The notes: generated from the letters alone by a model not told the origin. Counted from the stretch's first letter, positions 44,168 through 53,790 are shown. The stretch is 64,000 nt of DNA from Planctomyces sp. SH-PL62 (GCF_001610895.1 NZ_CP011273.1:2170001-2234000), one strand, 5' to 3'. A program made the numbers and translations.

Positions 44168-44932
44168 TCAAGGATTCGCTGACGGCTCCATCGAGGTCTC
44201 CGTCGGCGGCGGCTCGACCGCGTCGGCCCACTCGCCCCCATCCTCGTCGTCCGAGTCCGGCAGCCATATGTTGACGGTGAGGCACAGGGCCACCAGGGTG
44301 AACCGCAGCGCCCAGAGGCCCCAGGCGGGGAATTCGGGCCAGCCCGCCACGTAGCCCTTGTGAAAGAAGTCGTGGAGGTCGTGGGCCATCATGTCGGCGG
44401 CCGTCCAGGCCAGCAGCGCCGCCCCCGCGTACACGATCCAGCGGTAGCGGTTCATGATCTCGGTGATCACCGCGCTCAGGAAGAGAAGCATCATGATCGA
44501 CAGGACGAGGCCCATCACGATCTGCGCCGACGACTGCGCGGCGCTGGCGATCGCCAGGACGTTGTCCAGGCTCATGATGAAGTCGGCCAGGGCGATCCGC
44601 TGGATGGCCTTGAAGAGCGAGGCCGGGGCCATGTGGGGATGATCGGAGGCCGCGTCCACCTCCTCCTGCATCAGCTTTGCGGCGATCCAGACGAGGAAGA
44701 TCGCCCCGATGAAGCGAATGCCGGGGATCACCAGCAGCGTGGAGACGACCAGGGTGAGCCCGATCCGCATGAAGATCGCGAGGCCGCAGCCCCAGATCAT
44801 CGCCTGACGACGTTGGGCCGGCGGCAGGCGATGCGCCGCCATGCCGATGACGACCGCGTTGTCGCCGGAGAGGAGCAAGTCGAAGAGGATGATTTTGAGG
44901 ATCGCGATCACTTGCGAGAAGTCGTCGACCAT
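44168..44932 (-). CDS. TerC family membrane protein (YjbE-like)
   Basis: A 254-residue membrane protein of the TerC family with about seven hydrophobic segments. The two hallmark motifs are LLLSGDNAVVIGMAAHRLP (residues 19-37) and ADFIMSLDNVLAIASAAQ. Their acidic residues are thought to bind a metal in the membrane. YjbE/YkoY/MeeF-type members export manganese or load metal onto exported proteins. The C-terminal 35 residues are acidic and cytosolic. The start ATG is just downstream of a structured leader. It converges with the acidic repeat gene across the terminator at 44.1 kb. Confidence 0.88.
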   Translation of the reverse strand: MVDDFSQVIAILKIILFDLLLSGDNAVVIGMAAHRLPPAQRRQAMIWGCGLAIFMRIGLTLVVSTLLVIPGIRFIGAIFLVWIAAKLMQEEVDAASDHPHMAPASLFKAIQRIALADFIMSLDNVLAIASAAQSSAQIVMGLVLSIMMLLFLSAVITEIMNRYRWIVYAGAALLAWTAADMMAHDLHDFFHKGYVAGWPEFPAWGLWALRFTLVALCLTVNIWLPDSDDEDGGEWADAVEPPPTETSMEPSANP

Positions 44933-44956
44933 GCGTGCGAGATCCGGAGGTTGGGG

Positions 44957-45060
44957 CCTGGGGAGGTGCCGACGCGGGAGGTTCGGGCGACGACCGGACC
45001 GCCGCTCGCCACAAGGTGTTTCATCATAGCCCCCCGCCGCCGGGTGGGAACCTCCCCAGG
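44957..45060 (-). promoter_or_regulatory. Candidate structured leader of terC
   Basis: On the minus strand a 104-nt element is closed by a perfect 10-bp stem: CCTGGGGAGG (45060-45051) with CCTCCCCAGG (44966-44957). Inside are further hairpins, for example GGCGA...TCGCC around 45010-44985. The element ends 24 bases before the terC ATG. TerC-family genes are often controlled by the manganese yybP-ykoY riboswitch, but the conserved GGGGAGUA and its partner loop are not recognisable here. This is therefore a candidate cis-acting RNA of unknown type. Confidence 0.4.
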
Positions 45061-45212
45061 ATCGGACCGGCGCGTGCCTCGTCTCGGATTTCGCGAACCT
45101 TTTCGAATTTGGCCGGTCGCCCCCGTGACGCCCGCCCCGTATGTTTCTAGAAACTCTGCGGCGGACGGCGCGAACGCGGACCGCCGACATGATCGAGAAA
45201 GGCGATTCGCCC

Positions 45213-46241
45213 ATGTCGAGATCCACCAGACTCCTGATCCTCTTGGCCTTCCTCGGAATCGGCTTCGGGTTCGCGAACGCCCGGGTCTTCGCGGAAGAGC
45301 CGCCGGCCTCGCCGGCCGGGGAGGCCGACCGGGCCGCGATCCACGCCCTGCTGGCTGAGTTCGTGAAGGCGTACGACGCCGGAGACGCCCACGCGATCGC
45401 CGCCCTGTTCACGTCGGCCGCCCGGATCGAGGCCGAGGACGCGGACCCGATCGTGGGCCGAGCCGCGATCGAGAAGCGGTTCGCCGAGCGGTTCGAGGCC
45501 GAGCCGGGCCGGACGATCGTCGTCGAGCCCACCTCCCTCCGCATGCTCGGCGCGGACGCAGCGATCGAGGAAGGCCTCGCCGTGGTGGCCTCGCCGCCCG
45601 ACGGCGACCACCACGCCGGATCCGTGCGCTTTCGCTACACGGCCGCCTATGTCCGGGAGGACGGCCGGTGGCTCCAGGATTCCATCCACGACTTCCCCAT
45701 GCCCGACCTCGACGCCGAGAAGTCCCCTCGCGAACGCCTGGCCGACCTCGAATGGCTGATCGGCGAGTGGATCGACCAGGACGACGACGCCGAGGTCGAG
45801 ACCACCTGCGAGTGGGCCGACGACGGGGCCTTCCTGATCCGCAAATTCCGCGTCAAGGCCGCGGGCTCGATCGGGCTGTCGGGCGTCCAGCGGGTCGGCT
45901 GGGACCCCCGGCTCAAGCAGTTCCGCTCGTGGACGTTCGACTCCGAAGGGGGCTTCTCCGAGGGGCTCTGGTCGCACGAGGACGGCGACGACCGCTGGAT
46001 CATCAAGACCACCGGCGTCTTGAAGGACGGCCGAACCGCGTCGGCGACGAACATCGTCTCCCGCCGAGGCCGCGACGTCGTCCGCTGGTCGTCCGTCGAG
46101 CGGACGCTCGGCTCGTCCGCCCTGCCGGGCGTCGAGGAGGTCACGCTCGTCCGCAGACCGCCGCCGCCCCGCGCGGCGGCTTCCCCTTCCACCCCCGCTC
46201 CCACCTCTACCCCGGGCGATCCCGCCAGGAGCCGACGATGA
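45213..46241 (+). CDS. Exported SgcJ/EcaC-type (DUF4440/NTF2-like) protein
   Basis: A 342-residue secreted protein with a signal peptide (LLILLAFLGIGFGFANARVFA). Residues 35-150 are an NTF2-like SgcJ/EcaC domain (RAAIHALLAEFVKAYDAGDAHAI and VGRAAIEKRFAERF), a small-molecule-binding cone. Residues 170-310 are a second beta-rich domain (DLEWLIGEWIDQDDDAEVETT...) resembling a lipocalin-like or DUF1579-like fold. Enzymatic activity is not predictable. The ATG at MSRSTR is set by the signal peptide; an ATG eight codons earlier is possible. Its stop overlaps the ATG of the next gene as ATGA. Confidence 0.8.
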   Translation: MSRSTRLLILLAFLGIGFGFANARVFAEEPPASPAGEADRAAIHALLAEFVKAYDAGDAHAIAALFTSAARIEAEDADPIVGRAAIEKRFAERFEAEPGRTIVVEPTSLRMLGADAAIEEGLAVVASPPDGDHHAGSVRFRYTAAYVREDGRWLQDSIHDFPMPDLDAEKSPRERLADLEWLIGEWIDQDDDAEVETTCEWADDGAFLIRKFRVKAAGSIGLSGVQRVGWDPRLKQFRSWTFDSEGGFSEGLWSHEDGDDRWIIKTTGVLKDGRTASATNIVSRRGRDVVRWSSVERTLGSSALPGVEEVTLVRRPPPPRAAASPSTPAPTSTPGDPARSRR

Positions 46242-47898
46242 ACAGGACCCTTCAAGCAGCTCTGGCCGGCCTGGTCGCCTCGTGCCTCTGCCTGCAGACG
46301 ACCTCGACCTTCGCCCAGCGCGGCGGCGGTCGCGGCGGCGGCGGGATGCGCGGCGGCGGCGGCGGGATGCGCGGCGGCGCCCCCGGCGGCATGCGGGGGG
46401 GAGGCGGCGTCCCCGGCGGCATGCGCGGGGGTGGAGGCGTCCCCGGCGGCGGGGCGATGCGCCAGGCGCCGACGTTCAACCGCACCCCGTCGTTCACGCA
46501 GCCCGGCAACATCCAGCGGGGGAACCCCGGCGGATGGCAAGGCCAGATGAGGCCGCCGACGGCCGGTCCGGGCCCGGGTCAGATCAACCGGCCGAATTTC
46601 GGACCGGGCGCCGGTCGCCCCGGCGTCGGCGGGCCGATCGCCGGCCCCGGCGGCCGTCCCCCGATCGCCGGCCCCGGCGCGCCTGGCCCCGCCCGCCGAT
46701 CGCCGGCCCGGGAGGCCGTCCTCCAGGGGTGGGAACGATGCCCGGCGGTCGACCTCCGGGATGGGGCGGGAGGCCGCCGGCCTGGGCCGGGAGGCCGGGA
46801 TGGAACAACCATCAGGCCTGGGTCAACGGCTACTGGCATGGGCGGAACAACAACGGCTTCTGGAACAACAGCGGCGGCTTCTGGACCGGGATGGCGGTCG
46901 GCGGCATCGCCGGCTGGGGGCTCGGCTCGTCCATCTACAACTGGGGGTATCGCCCGTACGTGAACCCGTACGCCGTCGTCGCGACCCAGCCGATCGTCGT
47001 CCAGCAGCCGGTGGTCGAGGCCGCGCCGGTCTATGACTACTCGCAGCCCCTGGCGGCCTCCACGGCGACCGAGCCGGCCGCCGCCGACGACCCGGCCTTG
47101 CAGACGTTCGCGGACGCTCGGGCCGCGTTCCTGGCCGGCGACTATCCCGGCGCCCTGCAAAGGACCGACGAGGCTCTCAAGGCCCTCCCCAACGACGCGG
47201 CCCTCCACGAGTTCCGCGCCCTCTGCCTGTTCGCGCTGAAGCGCTACGACCAGGCCGCCGAGGTGCTCTACGCCGTCCTCGCCGTCGGCCCCGGCTGGGA
47301 CTGGACGACCCTGATCGGCCTCTATCCGAATATCGAGGTCTACACGGCGCAGCTCCGCGCCCTGGAGGACTATCGCACGGCCCACCCGGACTCGGCCGCC
47401 GCACGGTTCGTCCTGGCCTATCACTACCTGACCGAAGGCTTCACCGATGAGGCCGTCCGGGAGTTCAACGCGGTCTCGCGGCTGCAACCCGGCGACACGC
47501 TCTCCAAGCAGATCGCCGCCAGCCTGAAATCGGACGCCCAGGCGGCCCAGCCCCCGGAGGCCGAGACCGCCCCGGCTCAGCCGGAACCCGGCGAGGCGGC
47601 CGCCCCGGCGAACGAGCCGAGCCTCGTCGGCGTGTGGAAAGCCTCCCCCGACCCGTCGGTCTCGATCGAGTTGACGATCAAGGACGACGGCGGATTCACC
47701 TGGAACGTGACCCAGCAGGGCCGGACCCAGCCGATCAACGGCGCCTACAGCTACGCCGGAGGCATCCTCACCCTGGCCCGCGCCGAGGATCAGAACGACG
47801 CCATGGTCGGCCGGGTGACCTGGAAGGACGACTCGCATTTCGTCTTCCAGGCCCTCGGCGGGGGCGACAACGACCCAGGTCTGTCCTTCGCGAAGTGA
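46238..47898 (+). pseudogene. Secreted Gly-rich TPR protein, interrupted by one frameshift
   Basis: The gene begins at ATG 46238 (ATGA overlap with the previous stop) with a signal peptide (LQAALAGLVASCLCLQTTSTFAQ), then RGGG/MRGGG-type Gly-rich and PNFGPGAGRPG-type Pro/Gly repeats. This frame continues only to about 46690 before nonsense-like sequence. The natural continuation (PPIAGPGGRPPGVGTMPGG..., then a Trp/Asn-rich segment, two TPR-like units and a lipocalin-like C-terminus) lies in a frame that needs one extra base. A single missing C in the CCCCGCCCG run at 46687-46695 explains it: adding one C restores the repeat phase. This may be a true mutation, phase variation or a sequencing error. 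The restored protein would be about 553 residues and envelope-located. Confidence 0.75.
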
Positions 47899-47982
47899 TC
47901 TGAGCGACTCGTGCAAGAACCGAGGGGGGATCGGCCCGCGGCTTCAGCGCCTCGGGCTTCGATCCCCCCCTTCGTCTGGGCC

Positions 47983-48948
47983 TCAGCACCGGGACGCGAC
48001 TTCGCGGCCCCGGTCGAAGGCCGCCGCGACGCGACCGGGGCCGAGTTCGCAGGCTTCGGCCAGGGCCGCATCGGCCGCATCGAACAATTCGCCGAGCGTC
48101 GAGGCGCTCGTGGGGAAGGTGGCCGCGCCGATCGAGAGCGAGGCTTTCAGCGGGATTCCCATCAGGTCATGGGCGGCGGCGATCCCCTGGCAAAGCTTCT
48201 CGCCCACGCGTCGGGCGTCGTTCAGCTCCGAACGGGGGAGCACCACCATGAGCCGGTCGCCGTCGAGCCGTGCGACCAGGTCGCTGGAGCGGAGCAGCCC
48301 CACGATCCCGATCCCGATCCGGCTCACCACCCGGTCGGCCTCGGAGTCGCCCAGCAGGTCGCGCACCCCTCGCAGGCGGCCGATCGCCACGACGAGGATG
48401 GAGAGCGGCTCCTTGTGGCGCCTCGCCTGGCTCAAGGCGAAGGGCAAGACCGTCCCCAGCAGTCCCACGTCGTGAAGGGCGGACGGGGCGACGTTCGGGC
48501 CGGAGCGAGCCGACGGACTCGCGAGGCGACCGGCGCGATGCCGCTCGATCGCGAACGCCGCGAGCGTCGCCAGCGATTCGAGCCGCCGGCCCATGATCTC
48601 GGACGGGGGCTCCGGATCGGCCCCCGGCCCGTCGAGGACGAGCCAACCCCAGGTTTTCCCGGACTCCCCGACCCGCAACGGAAGCGCAGTCGCCCCCGAT
48701 GCGGGCTCGACCGCCTCGCCCGCCAGGTGCACGGCGATCGGCGCCCCGCCCGCCACGCGTCGGGCGGCCGTCGCCAGTGCGTCGCAGAGGGCGACCAGAT
48801 CGGTCGAGGACGAGGCCGCCGTCGCGAAATCATGGACGGCGGCCTCGACCTCGGCCCTTTCCCGGCGTCCCGCGTCCATCTCCTCACCCTCACGCGTGGC
48901 GAGCGTCGACGTCGGGGCGTCCCTCCTCCAGCCTTTTTCCGATTGCAT
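47983..48948 (-). CDS. GGDEF-like protein with degenerate active site and N-terminal sensor region
   Basis: A 321-residue protein. The N-terminal 150 residues look like a GAF-type sensor (VALCDALATAARRVAGGAPIAVHL; GATALPLRVGESGKTWGWLVLDG). The C-terminal part is a diguanylate-cyclase fold (LPFALSQARRHKEPLSILVVAIG... to LKASLSIGAATFP), but the catalytic GGDEF site reads LDGDRLM, so cyclic-di-GMP synthesis is unlikely. A GTP- or c-di-GMP-sensing role is possible. The ATG at 48948 has AGGAG 4 bases upstream and is preferred to an ATG four codons earlier. There is no membrane segment. Confidence 0.78.
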   Translation of the reverse strand: MQSEKGWRRDAPTSTLATREGEEMDAGRRERAEVEAAVHDFATAASSSTDLVALCDALATAARRVAGGAPIAVHLAGEAVEPASGATALPLRVGESGKTWGWLVLDGPGADPEPPSEIMGRRLESLATLAAFAIERHRAGRLASPSARSGPNVAPSALHDVGLLGTVLPFALSQARRHKEPLSILVVAIGRLRGVRDLLGDSEADRVVSRIGIGIVGLLRSSDLVARLDGDRLMVVLPRSELNDARRVGEKLCQGIAAAHDLMGIPLKASLSIGAATFPTSASTLGELFDAADAALAEACELGPGRVAAAFDRGREVASRC

Positions 48949-49257
48949 GGCGCTCCTCATCCATTTTCTGTCCCTGGAAGTCTCTGAACCTCAATGAGAA
49001 ACCTAGGTCAGCTTCGCGAGGGTGGCGCGGAAAGATCGGCCTTGCGGGGGATCGAGGAATCGGACAGGATGCGACGTCCCCTCGGACTGGCCGTGATTCG
49101 CACGAGCCAGGACCGACCCGCCCGCTTTCATGTCCGGGACCGGGTCGAGACGCCGATAAGAGAGAGTAGATCACCGCGACCGGGAAGGTTCGCGGAAAGT
49201 CCCGGCCGGGGGGCGCCCGTGCGGGCGCGTCACGGCGAGCCGGGCAGGCCAGGCAGG
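48949..49257. other. Divergent intergenic region
   Basis: About 310 bases between the GGDEF-like gene and the lipoprotein gene. It should hold both promoters, but I see none convincing and no repeat. Confidence 0.4.
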
Positions 49258-49884
49258 ATGAGGCCCAGAATCATGCGAAAGTCGCGGATCATCGCGAGCG
49301 GGGCGGGAGTGCTCGGGGCCGTCGTCCTGACGCTCGCGCAGGCGGGATGCGCCTCGGGATGGATCCCGACGTCGCGGGTGACGCGGGTCTTCGCGCCCGA
49401 ACCGGTGGCCGAGAACCCCTTGCTGGTCCCGGTCGACGACTTCGAGGCGGTCTGGAACAAGACCGTGGCCGAACTCGGCGGCTACTTCGACGTGGCCTCG
49501 GAGAATCGGCTGTCGCGGACGATCGTCACCGAGCCCAAGATGAGCGCCACGGTGCTGGAACCCTGGCTCGCCGACACCACCACCATCCAGGACCGGGTCG
49601 AAGCCACCCTGCAGACGATTCGACGGTTCGCGATCGTCAAGGTCGATCCGGCCCCGAACGGGGGCTTCCTCGTGAAGGTGGAAGTCCACAAGGAACTGGA
49701 AGACATGGTGAAGCCCGACCGTCAGATGATGGGCCGGGCCGTGTTCAACAACGAGTTCCCCGTGAACCGGATCCGCGAGACCGTTGGTCCGGTGCCGGTG
49801 GCCGTGGGATGGATCGCTCGGGGCCGGGACGCCAACCTGGAGCAGGCGATTCTCTCGGGAATCCGCAGTGCGTTCTTCCTCTGA
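49258..49884 (+). CDS. Lipoprotein of unknown function
   Basis: A 208-residue lipoprotein with signal sequence IIASGAGVLGAVVLTLAQAGC, whose lipobox LAQAGC predicts lipidation and outer- or inner-membrane anchoring. The mature domain (residues 45-205) is mixed alpha/beta: PLLVPVDDFEAVWNKTVAEL, then a region IQDRVEATLQTIRRFAIVKVDP and GFLVKVEVHKELEDMVKPD. I recognise no named family. The start could also be ATG 49273, five codons downstream. Confidence 0.72.
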   Translation: MRPRIMRKSRIIASGAGVLGAVVLTLAQAGCASGWIPTSRVTRVFAPEPVAENPLLVPVDDFEAVWNKTVAELGGYFDVASENRLSRTIVTEPKMSATVLEPWLADTTTIQDRVEATLQTIRRFAIVKVDPAPNGGFLVKVEVHKELEDMVKPDRQMMGRAVFNNEFPVNRIRETVGPVPVAVGWIARGRDANLEQAILSGIRSAFFL

Positions 49885-50079
49885 GCCGGGCCCTGGCCCG
49901 GTCGCGCGGCCGGCCTCCCCACGCGGTCCTTCCACGCGTCGGGATGCGAATCCGCGGTCGCTCGCACCTGCTTCAGGCTGATCGGGCCTCGACCTCGAGG
50001 CTGCTGAATCGGCGGGTCGCCTGGAGCGGCCGATCATGGCCGGCTCCGACTCGAAATCCGAGAGGGCGAAACGCGACGC

Positions 50080-50667
50080 TCAGTTGGCGTTGAAGGTCCA
50101 CCAGGCGCCGGCACCGGCGATCCCGACCCAGGTGATCGTCGGATCCAGCAGCGCCGCGCGGTGGGCCGGAGAGGCCATCCACATCGCCTCGATGCCCGGG
50201 AAGCCGCCCATCGCCGAGTTCTGGCGTCGAGCCGGACCCATGACGTGGTGCCCCAGGCCCTGGGCCGCCTGCTGATTGTTGTTCATCGCCGCCCAGCTCG
50301 ACAGGTTCGGGTCGTGGCCGACCGCGCCGAGGCCGTAGGAGGCCCGCACGCCGTTCAGCCAGTTCACGAATCCGTACGGATCGCCGTAGGACGCGGCCGG
50401 GGCCGCCTCCGCCTGGACGGGCTGCGCCGCGACTTCCGTGGCGACGTACCCACCCTGGTAAACCTGGGCGGCCTCGGGCTGCTGGACGTACTGGACCGCC
50501 GGGGCGGTCTGGTAAATATAAGTGGGGGCGGGCTGGGTAGGAGCCGCCGTACCATCCGTGGTGTAGTAGTACTGTTGGGCCTCGGCCTGGCAGGCGACCG
50601 CGATGACGGCGACGAGAGATAGGACCACCCGACTCAAGACGCGAGGCTCAATGGTGGGACTGGACAA
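50080..50667 (-). CDS. Secreted CAP-domain (SCP/PR1-like) protein
   Basis: A 195-residue secreted protein. After a signal peptide (VVLSLVAVIAVACQAEAQ) comes a Gln/Tyr/Pro/Ala-rich linker of about 65 residues and then a compact CAP domain: FVNWLNGVRASYGLGAVGHDP, LSSWAAMNNNQQAAQGLGHH, and MWMASPAHRAALLDP, with conserved His residues in GHH and SPAHR. Bacterial CAP proteins are extracellular and of uncertain activity. The best start is TTG at 50667, because AAGGGAG lies 9 bases upstream. No ATG is available before the signal peptide. Confidence 0.78.
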   Translation of the reverse strand: MSSPTIEPRVLSRVVLSLVAVIAVACQAEAQQYYYTTDGTAAPTQPAPTYIYQTAPAVQYVQQPEAAQVYQGGYVATEVAAQPVQAEAAPAASYGDPYGFVNWLNGVRASYGLGAVGHDPNLSSWAAMNNNQQAAQGLGHHVMGPARRQNSAMGGFPGIEAMWMASPAHRAALLDPTITWVGIAGAGAWWTFNAN

Positions 50668-51612
50668 CGGTGGAAACTCCCTTGGGTTGCGCGAGCGATG
50701 CGGCACCACGCCGCGCCCGTAATCGCCGGGGCCGAGCCCGAATCCGGGAGGGATCCGTCCTCGTCACCCCGACGCGACTCGCACAGGGTGCCAAAATGGG
50801 ACGATATTCCAGAAAACGCAAACGGTTTTTCGGCCGAACCCCAATTTTCAACACTCGTTTTACAAACCTTGCATTCTCATGTATCAGCATCCAGACTCGT
50901 TCTCATGACCGCCTCAAGAAGGTCTGGGGGTGACAGGGCCGTGACGACGCAAACCCAATACAGGCCATGAAAAGCCCGCCTGAAAGGGCCCTGGGGCCGA
51001 CGTTCCAAGGGCCGATCCTCGGGGCGATCCGATCCCCGTCCGACGATCGTTGCCACTGACGAATCGAACATCCATTCATGTCACGCGACATCTTGATGGG
51101 ACAACTGTGAGACGACGGAAACGGGAGAGTCCATCCGACCGCCGCGAAGGCCTCGCGACCGACAAACAGGCCGCACAGCCGGCGCAACCGCCCCATTCCT
51201 CGCCGTCGACGGCCTAAGTCCGAGCCAGGCTCGCGAAGGGGGGTCGTGGAGACTTCGGGCCCGCCGATCATACGTCGCATGGGGGATCGTTAGACGCTCT
51301 TCATCCTGTTTCGGTCGGACCCGGGGCCGGGCGGACGAACCGACGATGGGCCGCCCCCGCGCGACGCTTCGCGCGTCGGAGTCGGAACTTTTCGACCCCC
51401 TGGTTGGAACGTCTGCGGCGGCCTCGGCGGGCGCGACCGGAGATCGGAATTCGGGGCGGGAGAGGGGGGGGCGTCCGGCGAGGCGACCGGAGGGATGAGG
51501 CGGCCGGGCAACGGCTGATCGACGCCGAGACGCCGGGAGGAGACCTCCAGGAAGCGCCGGGCGGGCGCGGAAAAGGGATCTTTCGTCCACCCTCTAGGCT
51601 GCATTCGGCGGC
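50668..51612. other. About 950 bases without a recognised gene
   Basis: This gap between the CAP-protein gene (leftward) and hisF (rightward) has an AT-rich patch at 50800-50890, probably promoter sequence for the CAP gene. Open frames in it lack a ribosome site and look non-coding. No repeat or RNA gene was recognised. Confidence 0.45.
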
Positions 51613-51621
51613 TGTTATAGA
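51613..51621 (+). promoter_or_regulatory. Extended -10 promoter element of hisF
   Basis: TGTTATAGA fits an extended -10 (TGN-TATAGA). It lies about 107 bases before the hisF start, with no good -35 match. Confidence 0.45.
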
Positions 51622-51727
51622 ATACAGCGTCGCTCTTCCTGATAGTGGACGTAACTGCACACGTCGGAATCGGTTCGGGCTCGCGGCGGGGCGGTCGCCC
51701 CGAGCGGGCGCCGCGATGGGGTCGCGC

Positions 51728-52540
51728 ATGCTGGCCAAGCGGATCATTCCTTGCCTGGACGTCAACCAAGGCCGCGTGGTCAAGGGGACGAATTTCCTGA
51801 ACCTCCGGGACGCCGGCGACCCGGTCGAGGTGGCCCGCCGTTACGATGAAGAGGGGGCCGACGAGTTGGTCTTCCTCGACATCACGGCCAGCCACGAGGG
51901 GCGGGACATCCTCTGGGACGTGGTCCGCCGCACCTCGGAGGTCTGCTTCATGCCCCTTACCGTCGGCGGCGGGATCCGCACGCTCGACGACGTCCGGGGG
52001 CTCCTGAAGGCCGGGGCCGACAAGGTCTCGATCAACTCGGCGGCGGTGCGCGACCCGGACCTGATCCGCAAGGCGGCCCGCAAGTTCGGCAGCCAGTGCA
52101 TCGTGGTCAACATCGACCCCAAGCGGGTCGTGAAAGAGGGCCGCGAGGTCTGGGAGGTCCACATCAACGGGGGCCGGATCCCGACCGGGCTGGAGGCCGT
52201 GGCCTGGGCGATCGAGGTCCAGCGGCTGGGCGCCGGCGAGATCGTCCTGACCAGCATGGACGCCGACGGCACCAAGAACGGCTACGATCTGGAGATGACC
52301 CGCGCGGTGGTCGACGCCGTGGAGGTCCCGGTGGTGGCGTCGGGAGGGGCCGGGAGCCCGGAACACCTGCGGGCCGTGCTGGCCGAGGCGGGCGCGAGCG
52401 CCGCGCTGGCCGCGAGCATCTTCCACTATAAGGAGTACTCGATCCGGGAGACGAAGGATTACCTGGCCGAGCGGGGGGTCCCGGTCCGCCGGCCGCCGTC
52501 CCCGTCCGAGTCCTCGGCGGCGTCGGTCCGGTCTTCCTGA
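51728..52540 (+). CDS. hisF: Imidazole glycerol phosphate synthase cyclase subunit
   Basis: The cyclase half of IGP synthase; with HisH it makes IGP and AICAR in histidine synthesis. The 270-residue (beta/alpha)8 barrel has both catalytic aspartates: in [15 protein letters not shown] (Asp near residue 11) and in [10 protein letters not shown]. Other signatures are [14 protein letters not shown] and the phosphate loop [13 protein letters not shown]. The second ATG (MLAKRIIPC) is used, since it is the canonical start; MGSR adds four residues. The C-terminus has 15 extra Ser/Pro residues. No other his gene is adjacent. Confidence 0.95.
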   Translation: MLAKRIIPCLDVNQGRVVKGTNFLNLRDAGDPVEVARRYDEEGADELVFLDITASHEGRDILWDVVRRTSEVCFMPLTVGGGIRTLDDVRGLLKAGADKVSINSAAVRDPDLIRKAARKFGSQCIVVNIDPKRVVKEGREVWEVHINGGRIPTGLEAVAWAIEVQRLGAGEIVLTSMDADGTKNGYDLEMTRAVVDAVEVPVVASGGAGSPEHLRAVLAEAGASAALAASIFHYKEYSIRETKDYLAERGVPVRRPPSPSESSAASVRSS

Positions 52541-52605
52541 CCGCACCCCGCGCCTCCCCCGTCCGATCGCCCACGATCCCCCGCATCTCGACCCGAGGAG
52601 AGCCC

Positions 52606-53757
52606 ATGTCCACCGCCGTCGAAACCAAGATCGACTCGCCGGCCAACGAGCCCGAGGCGAACAAGCTGTTCCGCATGTGCATCAAGTACCAGGCGTCCGA
52701 CCTCCACCTGAAGGTCGGCATGCCCCCCTCGATGCGGCTCTCCGGCGTGCTCAGGCAGATGCAGCTCCCCCCGCTGACCACGTCGGACATGGAGCGGCTG
52801 ATGTTCCCGCTCCTGACCCCCCGCCAGCGCGGGATCCTCGACGAGGAAGGGGGCGTGGACTTCGCCCACCTCATCTACGACGGCGACAACGAGACCCGGT
52901 TCCGGGTGAACCTGTTCAAGCAGCGGGGGCGGCTGAGCCTGGTCGCCCGCCGCGTGAACAACAAGATCCCGTCGTTCGAGGCCCTCCACCTCCCCGCGGT
53001 CCTGGCCGACATCACCCAGTACGACCAGGGGATCGTCATCTTGGCCGGCGTGACCGGGTCCGGCAAGTCGACGACCATCGCCTCGATGCTCCAGTACGTC
53101 AACGAGCGCGAGCGGATGCACATCGTCACGATCGAGGACCCGGTCGAATACACGTTCAAGGACGACAAGTCGATCATCAACCAGCGCGAGGTCGGGATCG
53201 ACGTCATCGACTGGGACACGGCGCTGAAGCACGCCGTCCGCCAGGACCCGGACATCATCCTCGTGGGCGAGATGCGCGACCGCGACACGTTCAGCGCGGC
53301 CATGCACGCCGCCGAGACGGGGCACCTCGTGTTCGGGACGATCCACGCCGGGTCGGCGCCGTCGACGATCAGCCGCCTTCTCGACCTCTTCCCGCGGGAC
53401 ATGCACTCGTCGCTGCGGCAGTCGCTGGCGTTCAACCTCAAGGCGATCGTCGCCCAGAAGCTGCTGCCGACGACCAAGGAATGGTCCGACAAGGGGGTCG
53501 GCCGCGTCCCCACCAACGAGATCATGCGGATCAACCCCACGGTCAAGAAGCTGATCCTCAACGAGGACGACAACAAGCTCGGCGACGCGATCCGGATCGG
53601 CAAGGAGGAAGGGATGATGGACTTCACCGAGAGCCTCCGCCAGCTCGTCGTCAACGAGAAGATCGAGCGCGCTGTGGCCTTCGAGGTCGCGCCCCAGCCC
53701 GAAGCTTTGAAAATGGCCCTCAAGGGGATTACCATCAACCAGCCTGGTATCCTATAA
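52606..53757 (+). CDS. pilT: PilT-type twitching motility/retraction ATPase
   Basis: A 383-residue hexameric secretion ATPase of the PilT class. The PAS-like N-terminal domain has ASDLHLKVGMPPSMRL. The ATPase core has Walker A GVTGSGKSTT, the Asp box VTIEDPVEYTF, the Walker B region DPDIILVGEMRD and the His box FGTIHAGSAPSTI. The C-terminal tail GITINQPGIL is of PilT type. PilT normally drives pilus retraction. It lies one gene before a GspE/PilB-like extension ATPase, and the pair may serve the pilin-like DUF1559 proteins. The gap to hisF is 65 bases. Confidence 0.92.
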   Translation: MSTAVETKIDSPANEPEANKLFRMCIKYQASDLHLKVGMPPSMRLSGVLRQMQLPPLTTSDMERLMFPLLTPRQRGILDEEGGVDFAHLIYDGDNETRFRVNLFKQRGRLSLVARRVNNKIPSFEALHLPAVLADITQYDQGIVILAGVTGSGKSTTIASMLQYVNERERMHIVTIEDPVEYTFKDDKSIINQREVGIDVIDWDTALKHAVRQDPDIILVGEMRDRDTFSAAMHAAETGHLVFGTIHAGSAPSTISRLLDLFPRDMHSSLRQSLAFNLKAIVAQKLLPTTKEWSDKGVGRVPTNEIMRINPTVKKLILNEDDNKLGDAIRIGKEEGMMDFTESLRQLVVNEKIERAVAFEVAPQPEALKMALKGITINQPGIL

Positions 53758-53768
53758 CGAGTCGAGAC

Positions 53769-53790
53769 GCCCCGGCGGGCCCGCCGGGGC
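53769..53790 (+). terminator. 22-base perfect palindrome after pilT
   Basis: GCCCCGGCGGG paired with its exact complement lies 12 bases after the pilT stop and before the GspE/PilB gene. It may reduce read-through or protect the pilT mRNA. Confidence 0.55.

Noticed and set aside
44957-45060. Identification of the terC leader as a yybP-ykoY manganese riboswitch
   Set aside because: The conserved loop sequences could not be located by eye; only the context fits, so it is left as an unnamed structured leader.
46680-46705. Programmed -1 frameshift in the Gly-rich TPR gene
   Set aside because: No good slippery heptamer or downstream stimulator was apparent; a one-base deletion in a C-run is simpler.
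50710-51590. Short open frames in the hisF upstream gap
   Set aside because: They lack ribosome sites, overlap each other on both strands and have the composition of non-coding sequence.
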